This document shows positions 44,280 to 54,187 of a stretch of 64,000 nt of DNA, piece after piece. A program made the position numbers and the translations under genes. The stretch comes from Paulinella micropora. Lineage: Eukaryota; Cercozoa; Imbricatea; Euglyphida. The notes beneath the pieces were generated by a model. That model made no database searches and had not been told where the DNA came from. It saw nothing but the letters and a program-made list of their open reading frames with translations. The stretch is taken from positions 1,032,240-1,096,239 of the forward strand of contig BJOX01000054.1 of the NCBI GenBank assembly GCA_009731375.1. Direction: 5' to 3'. The stretch's first letter is position 1. Each line of letters starts with the position of its first letter.

Positions 44280-45129
44280 AAATGTATGTATCAAAATGAC
44301 CATACCCATTCTGTGCTTTTAATTTCTCCGCTTCTTCTTCTTTTAAGTCTGTATAGCCACTAGCAAACTTAAATTGGTTGCCTTTCGCCCGCTCCATTAA
44401 AAATCTCATACTATGCCAACCGCATGTGTCTGAGGTGTTTGATTGATTTTTAACCTTATTTACTTTCATTAATAGATATGTGCTTGGGTGGCTTCGGTCA
44501 ATTAGTTGTTTCATTTGTTGTTGAAAGTCTTCTGTTGGCTCGTAAAGTGCTAAGGGGTCATAGACTTCAACACTCATGTCTTTATCTAGACTTATCCATA
44601 CGGCGATCCAATGAGACCCTGCTTGTTTGTGATTGTCCAAATTCATAATAAATCCATATCGCTTTCTGCTTCCTGGCTTCAACTTGTAAATTTCATCACT
44701 GGCTATTGCTCCGAGATACCATCCATATTTTTTTATTATATCGTCTATTTCATTAGTCATTAAACCGCGACCCTCTCCCTGTTGCTCCTCTGGCTCAGGC
44801 TCTGGCTCTGGTTGCTGTGGCTCTGGCTCTGATTGCTGTGGCTCTGGTTGCTGTGAAGTGATGCTCGTGGGTATGGTTGTCTCCGCGACGCTCGGTGGTA
44901 GTTGTTGTGGCATCCCTTCATCGACATTTAAATCCGCTGAAACTTGTTTATCTAAATTTGGATCGGAAGTCATTTTGTTCGTTAGAGTATTTACAAAATC
45001 ATGTTTGTTCATTGTGTGTTTCCAATCTTTGCGGGCTAAGTATTTTTTTATTTTCGCTATTGAAAATACCTTATCAATTAATTTTTCTAATGTCTTCGCT
45101 CCATTCCCTTTTTGTTCATTAATACCCAT
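44278..45129 (-). CDS. Adenain-like (Ulp1-type) cysteine protease
   Basis: 283 codons, intact. The catalytic triad appears in the normal order for C5/C48 proteases: His173 in AGSHWIAVWIS, Asp191 in EVYDPLA, Cys236 in SDTCGWHSMRFL. A Pro/Glu/Gln repeat (residues about 92-118) links a helical N-terminal domain to the protease. The C-terminus is SGYTDLKEEEAEKL to HFDTYI. In Polintons this enzyme is thought to mature capsid proteins. It follows the coiled-coil gene on the same strand by 11 bp. Confidence 0.85.
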   Translation of the reverse strand: MGINEQKGNGAKTLEKLIDKVFSIAKIKKYLARKDWKHTMNKHDFVNTLTNKMTSDPNLDKQVSADLNVDEGMPQQLPPSVAETTIPTSITSQQPEPQQSEPEPQQPEPEPEPEEQQGEGRGLMTNEIDDIIKKYGWYLGAIASDEIYKLKPGSRKRYGFIMNLDNHKQAGSHWIAVWISLDKDMSVEVYDPLALYEPTEDFQQQMKQLIDRSHPSTYLLMKVNKVKNQSNTSDTCGWHSMRFLMERAKGNQFKFASGYTDLKEEEAEKLKAQNGYGHFDTYI

Positions 45130-45139
45130 ATACTCATAT

Positions 45140-45891
45140 CTAGCATAATCCGCTACTTTTTTTTTTTACGTTTTCCTTTTCATTTCCAACATCAATATTA
45201 CACCTTTTAATAATGTTAACTATCCACTTTGAAGTGTCTTTGTAATTTAATTTTTTATGTCCATCACTATCTAGTCTCTTTTTTAAAGCCTGTGCTAACT
45301 CTTTTATAGTAATGTTTGGGTGATAAGTTTTTGAAAATGCAGAGATGAAAAATTGATTAATTTGTAAATTTTCAAAATGCTTGCCCTTTTCTTCTGCCTT
45401 CTTTTCTTCCTTTTCAAGTTTTTCTTTATATTCTTCTGCTAACTTTTTCTGTTCCTCTAAAGATGTTGCTGTGGCTATAGCCGTCTGAATATCTTGACTG
45501 GCTTTTTGTAAGTCTTTACGACTCATCTTTTTTATGAACTTATCTGTATATCCTGCTAATTTTGTTTCAATATCTTTCTGCTTTTGCTTTTTTCTTCCTC
45601 ATATTGCTCTTTCGTTTTCAATGGTGCTTCATCTCCTAAATTAGGTAATGGCGGTGCTTGTGGTGGTGCTTCTCATGGCGGTGCTTGTGGTGGTGCTCCT
45701 AATGGCGGTGCTTGTGGCTGTCCATGTTGTGGTGGCATAATATATTGATATTGTGGCGGTCAAAAGGGAAGATAGATATAGCTCATCAAACGGGTTGATT
45801 GAGTTAAGGTAGATAGATATAGCTCGTCAAAGGGATAGATAGATAGATAGATAGATAGACAGATAGACAGATAGATAGGTAGGTAGGTAGG

Positions 45892-45925
<34 letters not shown>

Positions 45926-46675
45926 TATAGATAGGTAGGTAGGTAGGTAGACAAGAAGGGAAGTACATATCAGCTGACAAGGGATGTGCGTGGTTTATTC
46001 TTCTTGTTCTTGTCACTGCAGGAAACAACACCATCTGGAAATTCGGGTTTTCGGTGCGAGAGAGCCACCCCACAGGCCAGCAAAACCTGGCCTGCGGTTA
46101 GCTCTGTCGCACCGAAAACCCGCAATTTCAAATTTTTGGTGGCGGTGGTAATGCTTGTATCCTATTTTTTCTGTCTTCTTCATATTTTACATCTTCTATG
46201 AGTTTTTGCTCCCTTCTTAGTTCTCTGGCTTTTGTTCTTGTCGTTCATTAATATCTGCTAGTTCTCTTTTGTGTTCTCTGTCCTTTATTTCTTTTGTTCC
46301 TCGGCATCGGCTATGTCTTTTCTTTCTAGCATTTTCTTTTCTTCTTCTATCTCATCCCTTTTCTTCTTTTCCTTTTCTTCCTCTTCATGTATTAACTCAT
46401 ATTTGTTTTTTGTAAGTTGCTTTGTATCTGGTTTCTGTTCTCGTGTTCAAGACGATTGAAATCAGATTTGATTATTTTTTCCCTTGGTTTGCGGCCCTGC
46501 CTTTGCGGCCTCGGCTTACCAATATATTTCAAAAACAACTTAACAATTTGAAGTGTGCTCATATCATTTGTTTTCTTACCAAAATCAAGATAATATTTTT
46601 TACCCTTCTGGATAATATAAGGTCTCCCGCTCTTATTCCTTTAAACCCGAGGTGGACGGACTTTTGCCTTTGATA
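45140..46675 (-). pseudogene. Coiled-coil, proline-rich protein split by an insertion
   Basis: The start-side part (about 46640-46150) gives GRPYIIQKGKKYYLDFGKK, EKIIKSDFNRLEHENRN, a Glu/Lys coiled coil and IQALPPPP. Coding then breaks at a host-like insertion (45765-46150). It resumes as PPQYQYIMPPQHGQPQAPP and a QAPP repeat. A TGA near 45675 and a shift near 45595 follow, and the intact frame 45140-45526 (MSRKDLQKASQDIQTAIATA; a second coiled coil; KWIVNIIKRCNIDVGNE) completes it. About 390 residues without the insert. Function unknown; a virion core or scaffold protein is possible. The true start codon may have been displaced by structured repeat 3. Confidence 0.5.
45765..46150. repeat. 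(GATA)n insertion with hairpin inside the coiled-coil gene
   Basis: A GATA/GGTA microsatellite with a 50-bp unit partly duplicated (GATAGATATAGCTCATCAAA) is followed by a palindrome at 46036-46128. Its arms begin GAAATTCGGGTTTTCGGTGC and end in the near-inverse, with inner CAGGCCAG/CTGGCCTG. The viral gene is interrupted between two proline-rich blocks. Confidence 0.75.
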
Positions 46676-46833
46676 TTTTAGAATTGCGCTTCACGCTTCG
46701 CATTCTCACTATCGATTCAGCTTGCTGAATCTATATTCTAGAACATCGATTTTTTATTTTAGGAAAAAATAATGGTCATCGATGTTTATGGAAGGGACTT
46801 TGTCCCTTTCCAAACCCCCTCCAAACAAATATC
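46672..46833 (+). repeat. Structured intergenic repeat 3 of element 2
   Basis: Stem 1 GATATTT/AAATATC, stem 2 TTTTAGAAT/ATTCTAGAA, stem 3 AACATCGAT/ATCGATGTT. It carries an extra perfect hairpin GATTCAGCTTGCTGAATC inside stem 2, and a 33-bp GC-rich palindrome (46790-46822) that is a short version of elements P1/P2. Confidence 0.85.
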
Positions 46834-46841
46834 AAAAATAT

Positions 46842-47090
46842 TTAGCGAAACTTTACAGCACCTCCTCGTTGCTTACCATATCCGAGTTTTGATGCTACAG
46901 CACTAACACTACCAGCGTAAGGTACCCCGACACTACTTAATGCTCCCGCAGTCCTAGAGATTAACTTATTATTGCGAAGAAATTTATCAACAGCCGTGGC
47001 AGTTTTTCCAACCTTTACCCAGTTAATCTTTCCTCCCTTTTGTCCGCATCCCTTCTTCTTAGTTTTCTTTTTTCCTCCCTTCTGCGGCAT
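46842..47090 (-). CDS. Small basic DNA-condensing-type protein
   Basis: 82 codons, intact. N-terminus MPQKGGKKKTKKKGCGQKGG, then a helical part (VGKTATAVDKFLRNNKLISR) and a Gly/Ala/Val-rich stretch (GVPYAGSVSAVASKLGYG). Strong positive charge and a hydrophobic Gly-rich segment resemble the small core or membrane-active proteins found in adenovirus-like and Polinton-like virions. This is an analogy, not a family match. Confidence 0.55.
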   Translation of the reverse strand: MPQKGGKKKTKKKGCGQKGGKINWVKVGKTATAVDKFLRNNKLISRTAGALSSVGVPYAGSVSAVASKLGYGKQRGGAVKFR

Positions 47091-47190
47091 TGATGGATTG
47101 TATCCGATGTTTATATCCTGATGGTTGTGAAATTATCACTGGCGATACTGGCATATAATATACATTAAAAAAAATAATTATATAAAAATA

Positions 47191-48008
47191 TTACTTCAGG
47201 CGGTAAGCAAAATTTTTTCTTAACTCGTCATCAACACTTGAGACATAAAGAAAATTAAATCTCTCCTTTGTAGCCTCGTGATACTTTTGAAGAAAATAAT
47301 CGAAGTCAAAAGATAAGTCTAAGTGTTTATACACGAGTTCCATTTTATCCTGAGACTACCAGGAAAGATTCACAAATAATCTAACTGCTTAATTGCTTCT
47401 GGTCTAAGGTCGTTTAAATACTGGCTTGACATAATAACCTTACTTTTATAGTGTCTGTTCTTTTTTAACAAATCACTTACGGACTTGTCTCTTAATCCGC
47501 TCCCTAAATCGTCCAAAACAAAAACAACCTCTGGTGAAATACACTTACTTGGTCTCTCTTTCTTCTCACCTCCTTCTTCTTTTTTCTTTTCCTTTCCAAA
47601 GTATAAAAATTGTGGCTTCTCTATTTCTTCTTTGTCTTGTTTTACTTCTCCTTCGTGTTGCTCGTCATGTCTGTTCAGTTTTTCAAGTTCATAGTCTATC
47701 ACATTTACACCATCTGATTTAAGAAAGGTATATATTGCCATCGGGTTGCCTCTGTTCTTAAAGTGCTTAACCATTGCTTTATAAATGTAGTCCTTGTGAA
47801 TTGTTGAAGCAATAATGACAATACGGGTTTTTCTGTCTATAGTCCGTTTCAGTATTTCAAAGAGTGCTGTCGTTTTCCCGCTCTTCTTACGGGCGAGTAG
47901 AAATATATTGGCGTACGGCTCATTGAATAATTTATAACCTTTTGCTTTTTTATTTCCATCACCCTCTTGTTTTACTGGCTTCACCTTGACATTGTTAATC
48001 TTCAGCAT
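47191..48008 (-). pseudogene. DNA-packaging ATPase (FtsK-HerA/A32 type), C-terminus frameshifted
   Basis: The main frame 47370-48008 has Walker A ANIFLLARKKSGKTTALFEI, the Walker B region VVFVLDDLG, and KVIMSSQYLNDLRPEAIKQ, as in A32-like packaging ATPases. After LDYL comes an in-frame TGA, then FPGSLRIK, and a one-base loss in an A run. The expected end MELVYKHLDLSFDFDYFLQ and ERFNFLYVSS runs to a TAA at 47191. A Lys/Glu-rich insert (about residues 105-155) separates the core elements. The enzyme pumps the genome into the capsid. Confidence 0.85.
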
Positions 48009-48017
48009 CTTATATTA

Positions 48018-48377
48018 TTATCCTAAGAATTCCAAACACACAACAATTCTTCCCGCTAAATTTCCTGTGTCAATATTTCCGCTGTCAGTTTCAAGGACTT
48101 TAAATGTATATTGTCCGTCAGTCCATCCGACAACACCCAAATTATAACCGAGATTTGAAATGTTTGCTGTGGTGCTGTCCGCAAATGTTCCAATAATTCC
48201 AATTCTGTCCATATAAAGAATTCTGGTTTTGGTTTCGGTCTGGTCGTTCATATAGTGGATAAACTTAACATTCATTTTGGTTGGTGTGAATGACATTTGA
48301 ATATTTTTATTAAATGTTTTGCTTCCAACAAAATCATTGCTCAGAAAAATAATCTTTTGGTATTTGAACTCACTCAT
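48018..48377 (-). CDS. Hypothetical beta-rich protein
   Basis: 119 codons, intact, starting MSEFKYQKIIFLSNDF, with CTTTATATAGT immediately before the ATG. It sits 9 bp upstream of the ATPase gene on the same strand, as in an operon-like virion block. Strand-rich, no Cys, ends IVVCLEFLG-like. No family recognised; a virion component is likely from position. The 300 bp upstream (48380-48690) hold nothing recognisable. Confidence 0.55.
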   Translation of the reverse strand: MSEFKYQKIIFLSNDFVGSKTFNKNIQMSFTPTKMNVKFIHYMNDQTETKTRILYMDRIGIIGTFADSTTANISNLGYNLGVVGWTDGQYTFKVLETDSGNIDTGNLAGRIVVCLEFLG

Positions 48378-48692
48378 ACTATATAAAGATTTTCAAAAAA
48401 TATTTTAGCAAAATCGTTTTTTGTGAAACTTTTTCAAAAAGTTTCTGTATGATATAAAATGTTATTAATATTATTATTTATGTGGTCTGTGTTAGGTCGG
48501 ACTGCCTGCGACTTTTACTCTCGGGTTAGTGAGAAAAAAATGAGAGTTGTGCTTATTGTATAAAGCAAGGAATAGTAACTAAATTTAAATGTGTAGAAGC
48601 CTATGAGTGATTGGTGTTTTAGTTTTGATGAAGCCATTCCTTTAATCTGTGCCAGCAATAGTTCTTGGTATAAAATACATTTATACGAGTGT

Positions 48693-49046
48693 TCATTTCT
48701 TTGAACTAGAAGGCGATGGAAGGCAAATGCCGATAAGCAATGTTAAAATACCGACATAAGTGTTAGCAACCTCGCATGGCAAGTTCTTTTCAGATAGCCT
48801 CACGATACAAAGGGTTATAATGGCAATAATGATACCCATTTGAAATAAGTATTTAATAAGTCGGCTGTCTGTCGGTCTGTTTTTTATACAACAACAATTC
48901 CAGTTATCTTCCAATTCGTGCTCTACTTTTTTTTCCTCAGTCTTTAGTTCTACTTCAAGAACACGAGACTTTAATTCTGGAGTTAGTTCGCCATCCATAT
49001 CCATAATAGGTGGTGGTCTGTGAAGTCTAGTTGTATTATTTGACAT
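48693..49046 (-). CDS. Small membrane protein with two C-terminal transmembrane segments
   Basis: 117 codons starting MSNNTTRLHRPPPIMDMDG. A charged helix (EVELKTEEKKVEHELE) and CCC are followed by two hydrophobic segments (MGIIIAIITLCIVRL; YVGILTLLIGICLPSP) and a SSSKK end. It can be read as one long frame with the upstream fibre gene, but a separate start is more likely. The ATG at 49046 overlaps the fibre stop, and the fibre frame reaches its natural end if one base is restored in a run of ten T. C-terminal membrane anchors ending in LPSP are common in PLV genomes as I know them. Confidence 0.6.
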   Translation of the reverse strand: MSNNTTRLHRPPPIMDMDGELTPELKSRVLEVELKTEEKKVEHELEDNWNCCCIKNRPTDSRLIKYLFQMGIIIAIITLCIVRLSEKNLPCEVANTYVGILTLLIGICLPSPSSSKK

Positions 49047-52000
49047 TATCAAGAACGGCCACTCTGATTTCTGCCAATTGATTTGCTTGGTCTTGTAGTA
49101 TATTAAGTAAAAGTTTTTTTTTTCTTCTAAATTAACTACCTTTTCTGATACGTGTTGAAAAGCACTAACCAGTATTGGTATAAATTCCATATATGATACT
49201 CCTTCAAGGATGCTTTTTCCGTCGTCTGCCTTCATTCCACTTTCAGATACAAATTCTGGAAATATTTTTTTAACCTCGTCGGCGATAAATCCGTGGCTCT
49301 TTTTTTCTTTTTTCTCGTCTGATTTCCAATAATATGAGGAACAATTAATTTTCATTAATTTCTCACAACATCCCTCACAGTCTAGTGTTTTAATATCTGA
49401 TTTTAATCTCCTGTCTGAATCAGAAGACCATGTATTTGCTCCCGCAGTCAAATAAACATATCCTGTATTATTCTCACCGTTTGATAGTGAAGTCGTCCAA
49501 GCATGTAATAAACCACCTGTATTCATTACTACTGCATAATTTGAAGAATCTCCTGCATTCATAAATATTTGTGGGTTGGTCGTATTTGATGGTCTTTTTT
49601 TTAATGTTAAAAATCCACTGGATGCTGTCGTCATACTCGCATCACTCTGAGCATAGATTACTCCAGACCCCCTCGCATAAAAATTTAGGTCCTGATTAGT
49701 ACTGCTTCCTGTAGCATAAATTGAATTATAACCAAAACCAACTCCCTGTGTCCCGTTGCTGTGTCTGAATTCAACACCAGCAGAAGATGCTCCAAGATTG
49801 GCTGTGACATATAACCCGACTGGTGTAGCATGAGACCCACTTCTTGCTTCTCCTCTTATATCTGCCGTGCTATTAACAACAGATACCCCAGCATTTGCCG
49901 TTATTAATCCACTTGCGGTTGCCGTTGTTGTTGATATACCCGCATTCGCCGTTATCGCCCCACTCGCTGTAATCGCCTTTGTTGTTAATAAGCTCGATGT
50001 GTCAAGTTCCAGAGCGAGAGACCAAGGAACAGCAACCCCCACACTTTTCCTGCTATCATACAAAAATCTAAGCTTATTATTCCATTTACTAATTAGAAAA
50101 TTAGAACTTGCATAACTTGAGTTCCATCCGCCAGCATCTAAATACGCATCAAAGGTCATATTTATGTTATTATGACTTAAATTAGTTAGTTGAAAAGTAG
50201 GATAAATATCTTCCGTTGTAATAGCCTGCATATGTGCTCCAGTATTATTATTGTTATAAGTCCCATACAATTCTAAGCCTCCTGTTGTTCCTATTCCTTT
50301 CGTTGTATTGCCTATGATTATTGGCATACCTGATGCTGTTCTTATTTTGTCGCTCGTTGTTAATGTTGTTGTAGTCATGCCAGCAGTTGCCGTTAATGTA
50401 GTTCCCGTTATTGTTCCACCATTTGTTATGTTGTTTGAGTTCATATCCAAAGCACCATAAAAACGCATACCGCCAGCATTGTTAAAACGGACAATGTCAG
50501 ATGAAGCACTTTTATTGTCCAAAAGATTTGAAATATAAAGTCCCGCCCCTTTTGCATCAAATGCTACATTCGTGAATACATAACCTCGTTGGTTCGCGGT
50601 TCCACTTGTAGCGGTATTTAGAGTAAATAAGAAATACTGATAATCACCTGATGTCTGTGAAAAGAATATATATCCTCCATTTTGGTTTAATATCCTCGCC
50701 CCATTATATGTTATATTTCCACCATTAGTGATAGTTTGATTATTAAAATCGGCGTTGTTCGTTAAAGTTAGATATTTTATCGTAGTGCTCGCCCCATTAA
50801 ATGTTCTACTTCCTGTTATGGTTTGGTCTGTTGTCAGTTTCACACAATTGTCATCCAGATATTGTCTATTTACCGCTTCATTCGCATTTTGTGGTGCTCC
50901 TAGATTAACAATCCGACTGCTATTACAATCGAAGCCAGTAGCATTAAACCACGAAACAATCGTCCCGTCAATAATACAACTTATTTTTTTCGCAGAAATT
51001 TCAAAGTTGTAATATGTTGCCGTGTTCATATCCAAACTAGCAATAGACCCGATATTACTGGTAGACTTGAAAACGATGAATGTGCCCTTTGTTGTTGAGT
51101 TTATTGAATTCCCAGTAATTTCAACACTACTGCTATATGTCTTAATTCCTGCTATGGTTTGGTTTCCTGAGGTTTTAACTGCCGAACTATCAAGGACAGA
51201 AACATCCACACCATCAACTAAATTCACATTTGTTATGCTTTGGTTTCCCATATTTAGTCCTCCCGTCATACTAGCAGTGCCGTCTAATCTAAGAAAGGGT
51301 GATGCCACGTTTCTCCATTGTCCTGTGCTATAAATGAGTAGTTGATTATCTGTTGCTGTTGTTATAATCACATCGCTATGTGTATCAATACTTCCACTCG
51401 CCGACACTTTCGTCGTGTTCGTATCATGCTCTGATAGCCAAGTTGTGATAGACCTGCCATTTAGTTGATTTACATTTGTTATGCTTTGGCTTTTCATATC
51501 AAGACCAGCACTCGCATTTATTATACTGCTAAATGTCTTAATACCCGCTATAGTTTGGTCTCCTGTTAGTTTGACCACCGAACCATCAACTGCGAGATTA
51601 GCGAGATTAATTCCATTATACGTAGAAGCCCCCGAAATAGCATAACCATTCGTATTTAGCGCCCCCGTCATACTAGCAGTGCCGTCTAATCTAAAAAAGG
51701 GTGGTGTGGTGTTTCTCCATTGCCCCGTGCTATACATGAGTAATTGATTATCTGCTGGGAAGCCTGTTATTGACACATCGCTGTGGCTATCTATACTTCC
51801 ACTCGCTGACACTTTATCATTATTATCTTGGTGCTCAAATATCCATTCATCAACATCTTTGGTATTTAGTAAATTAACTCCTGTTATATTCTTCCTTCCC
51901 ATACTAATATTGCCGAATTCATCAACATTTATCGGAAATGTTTTATTTACCCAGTTTATTGAATTATACGTGAGATAACTATTCATCGCTATCGGCGCAG

Positions 52001-52435
52001 TTATAACCACATCTGAAAGTGTATCAATTGAACCAAGGGCTGTATTCTTCCATTTGCCTTCTACATCGTTGTAAGTTAAGTATTGTCCGCTCGCTTGTGC
52101 AAATATGTTTGTGTCTATCAAATTATATAAACTGGTTTGGTGCGAATTGGAAGTATTAGAGCGGTGTTGAGTTGAGGCTTTGACTTCGTCATTATCCCTT
52201 ACTCGTTGCTCTGTGTAGTATAAACGGCTTCCTTCTTTGATATCCGTAGTTGATTTTAAAGCGAGACGTGTGTCAAATCGGTCGTCAGTGTAATAAAATT
52301 TACGGGGTCAGCATCTTCTGGCACTCTGTCTGTATTCAGACCGACTATGTTTGTGTTGGTAAGATCAAGGTTAAGTATATTTAGACTATCAACAGCCAAC
52401 TCATTAAGGCCAAGTAATGATTTATATTGCGACAT
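49036..52435 (-). pseudogene. Fibre-like protein with C-terminal peptidase S74 chaperone domain
   Basis: Starts at 52435 (MSQYKSLLGLNELAVDSLNI), one frameshift near 52295 in a T run, about 1130 residues. The body is a long series of degenerate beta repeats (for example SGNQTIAGIKT, KVSASGSIDTHSDV, and TASMTGALN against TASMTGGLN). The C-terminal domain SDSDRRLKSDIKTLDCEGC ... HGFIADEVKKIFPEFV ... YMEFIPILVSAFQ is the intramolecular chaperone (S74) of endosialidase and tail-spike proteins. It trimerises the fibre and usually cuts itself off. It then ends in a short helix (ILQDQANQLAEIRVAVLDN) in the corrected frame. Likely the host-attachment fibre. Its start abuts structured repeat 4. Confidence 0.75.
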
Positions 52436-52436
52436 T

Positions 52437-52594
52437 GATATTTTAGAATTGCGCTTTGTGCTGACGCACTCTCGCTTATTCTAAAACATCGGAAAAAATT
52501 AAAGAAAAAATTAATCGGAAACGATGTTTGTTCTGCCCGAAGGGCGAACTATCGCGAAGCGATAGTGTGATGACGTCAGTCAGAACAAAATATC
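52437..52594 (+). repeat. Structured intergenic repeat 4 of element 2
   Basis: Begins 2 bp upstream of the fibre start codon. Stem 1 GATATTT/AAATATC, stem 2 TTTTAGAAT/ATTCTAAAA, stem 3 AAACATCG/CGATGTTT, inner GTGC/GCAC. It has added hairpins GCCCGAAGGGC and ATCGCGAAGCGAT. The end CAGTCAGAACAAAATATCAA is identical in repeat 1. It lies between the divergent fibre gene and the charged-protein gene. Confidence 0.85.
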
Positions 52595-52646
52595 AATTAT
52601 TTATTTATTATTTAAAAAATACTAAAATATAATAATCTTAGTATAA

Positions 52647-53173
52647 ATGCCGTCTCCCGAAGCAAGTCGCAAGAATTGGGGTAAGGCCGTGGAAAGTATT
52701 AAGAGCAAAAAGCAACATAAGGTTGAAATAGCGAAAGAGAAATTAGCAAAGTGTAGAAATGCTTATGTAGGCGATGATGAAGAGATGGAGGAAAAGATAA
52801 ACCGCATGGCAGAATGGGTGTTGCTAATAATATCATTAATGGAAAAGACCAAGATGATACACCAGAAGAAAGCAGTGATAGCGATGAAGAATGTGATTTT
52901 ACTGATATCATTGCTGAAAAGATGGCTAAGATGAAAATAAGAAGAAAGAAAGCGGAAGCAAAGAAGAAAGTAAGTAAAAAGCCTGTGCCTGAGCCTGAAC
53001 CTGATGATAGCGAAAGCGAAAGTGAAGAAAGTGATGAAGAAGAGCCGAAACCTAAATCTAAGAAAGGAAATGGAAAGAAGTCAAACATATCAGTTAATGT
53101 TTATAATCAAGCAGAGAAGCCAAGCAAGAAAGAAAAAAATAATGAAATAGATAGAGTGTTTTTAAAATTCTAA
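52647..53173 (+). pseudogene. Highly charged acidic/basic protein (frameshifted)
   Basis: Frames 52647-52934 (MPSPEASRKNWGKAVESIKS) and 52814-53173 join by one shift near 52815, for about 175 residues. It contains alternating acidic (ESSDSDEECDFTD; DDSESESEESDEEEPKP) and basic (MKIRRKKAEAKKKVSKK) blocks and looks intrinsically disordered. It lies 10 bp before the integrase gene. Function unknown. Confidence 0.5.
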
Positions 53174-53182
53174 TAATATACA

Positions 53183-54125
53183 ATGGACAGCAAACATAGT
53201 CAGCAACAAGAAACTCNNNNNNNNNNCAACAACAAGAAACTCCTGAGCAGACAGAGCGGAAAGAAAGTGACCGAAATACATTTTCAATCAAAGCCCGCTA
53301 AGATATGGAACACGATAACATCACCAGAAGCAAAACCACTAAGTCAAGTATTTATTGATTTAACGGATATGTCAAAGGTTGCAACAAAGAAAGGTAATGC
53401 TAACTATAATTTTGGATTAGTTGCTATTGATGTATATAGCCGTCGTGGGTGGATTGAGCCAGTCAAAAATAAAACAACTGGTTATGTCTTAGAAGAGTTA
53501 AAAAAATATTACTAAAAAAGTTCCTGAAAGAATTACTTCAGATAATGGTGGTGAATTCAAAGGACAAGTGACTGAATACTTCAGACAAAATAATATTGAA
53601 CATAGGACTGTTCAAGTAGGCGATCACAGAACAATGGGTATAATAGATAGGTTTATCAGAACAATACGAAATGAATTAAATTTAATATGGGAATTTAATG
53701 AAAATTTTCAATGGGTTCCTATTATTCATGAGGTTGTTGATGCTTATAATAAAACATATCATACAAAAATTAAAGCAGTACCTATTAATGTTTCTGAAGG
53801 GACTGAAAAAAACACTCAAGAAATATACAGAAATCCTTTAATTAATGAACTCCCTAAGGGTACAAGAGTAAGAAAGGAACTACAAAGAACTATTTTTTCA
53901 AAAGGTGATAAACAATTCAGTAAAACTATATTCAAGGTTAATGGCCGTAAAGGCTTCAAAGTAATCTTGTCAGAAGAAGACTTAGTAAGACCGTCAGAAT
54001 TATTAAAGACTCATGTTGAAGAGCACCATGAAGAAAAAGAACCGAAGGAGCAGTTATCGGACAAAGTAAAACAAATTACAAAAGAGAAAAAAAACGAAAG
54101 AACAACTAAAAAGAGAAAGTATTGA
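53183..54125 (+). pseudogene. Retroviral-type (rve) integrase of the Polinton, frameshifted
   Basis: N-terminal frame 53183-53515 and C-terminal frame to 54125, with a shift at about 53515 in an A run and a 10-N gap near the start. The catalytic core shows VFIDLTDM (first Asp), ITSDNGGEFKG (second Asp) and MGIIDRFIRTI, where the third acid is Asp 35 residues after the second, instead of the usual Glu. The C-terminal part (FKVNGRKGFKVILSEEDLVRPSELL) looks like an SH3- or chromo-type tail, then a Lys/Glu-rich end. It catalyses integration with a 6-bp staggered cut, matching the ACTATG duplication. Confidence 0.85.
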
Positions 54126-54187
54126 CAGCGATAATATAAGAACTTCAACACGATAAAAAAAGAAAGTTGATAAATTAGACTTGTAAG

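Noticed and set aside
48693-52121. Single 1142-residue protein
   Set aside because: The C-terminal part has its own start and unrelated composition, and the junction lies in a ten-T run; two genes fit better.
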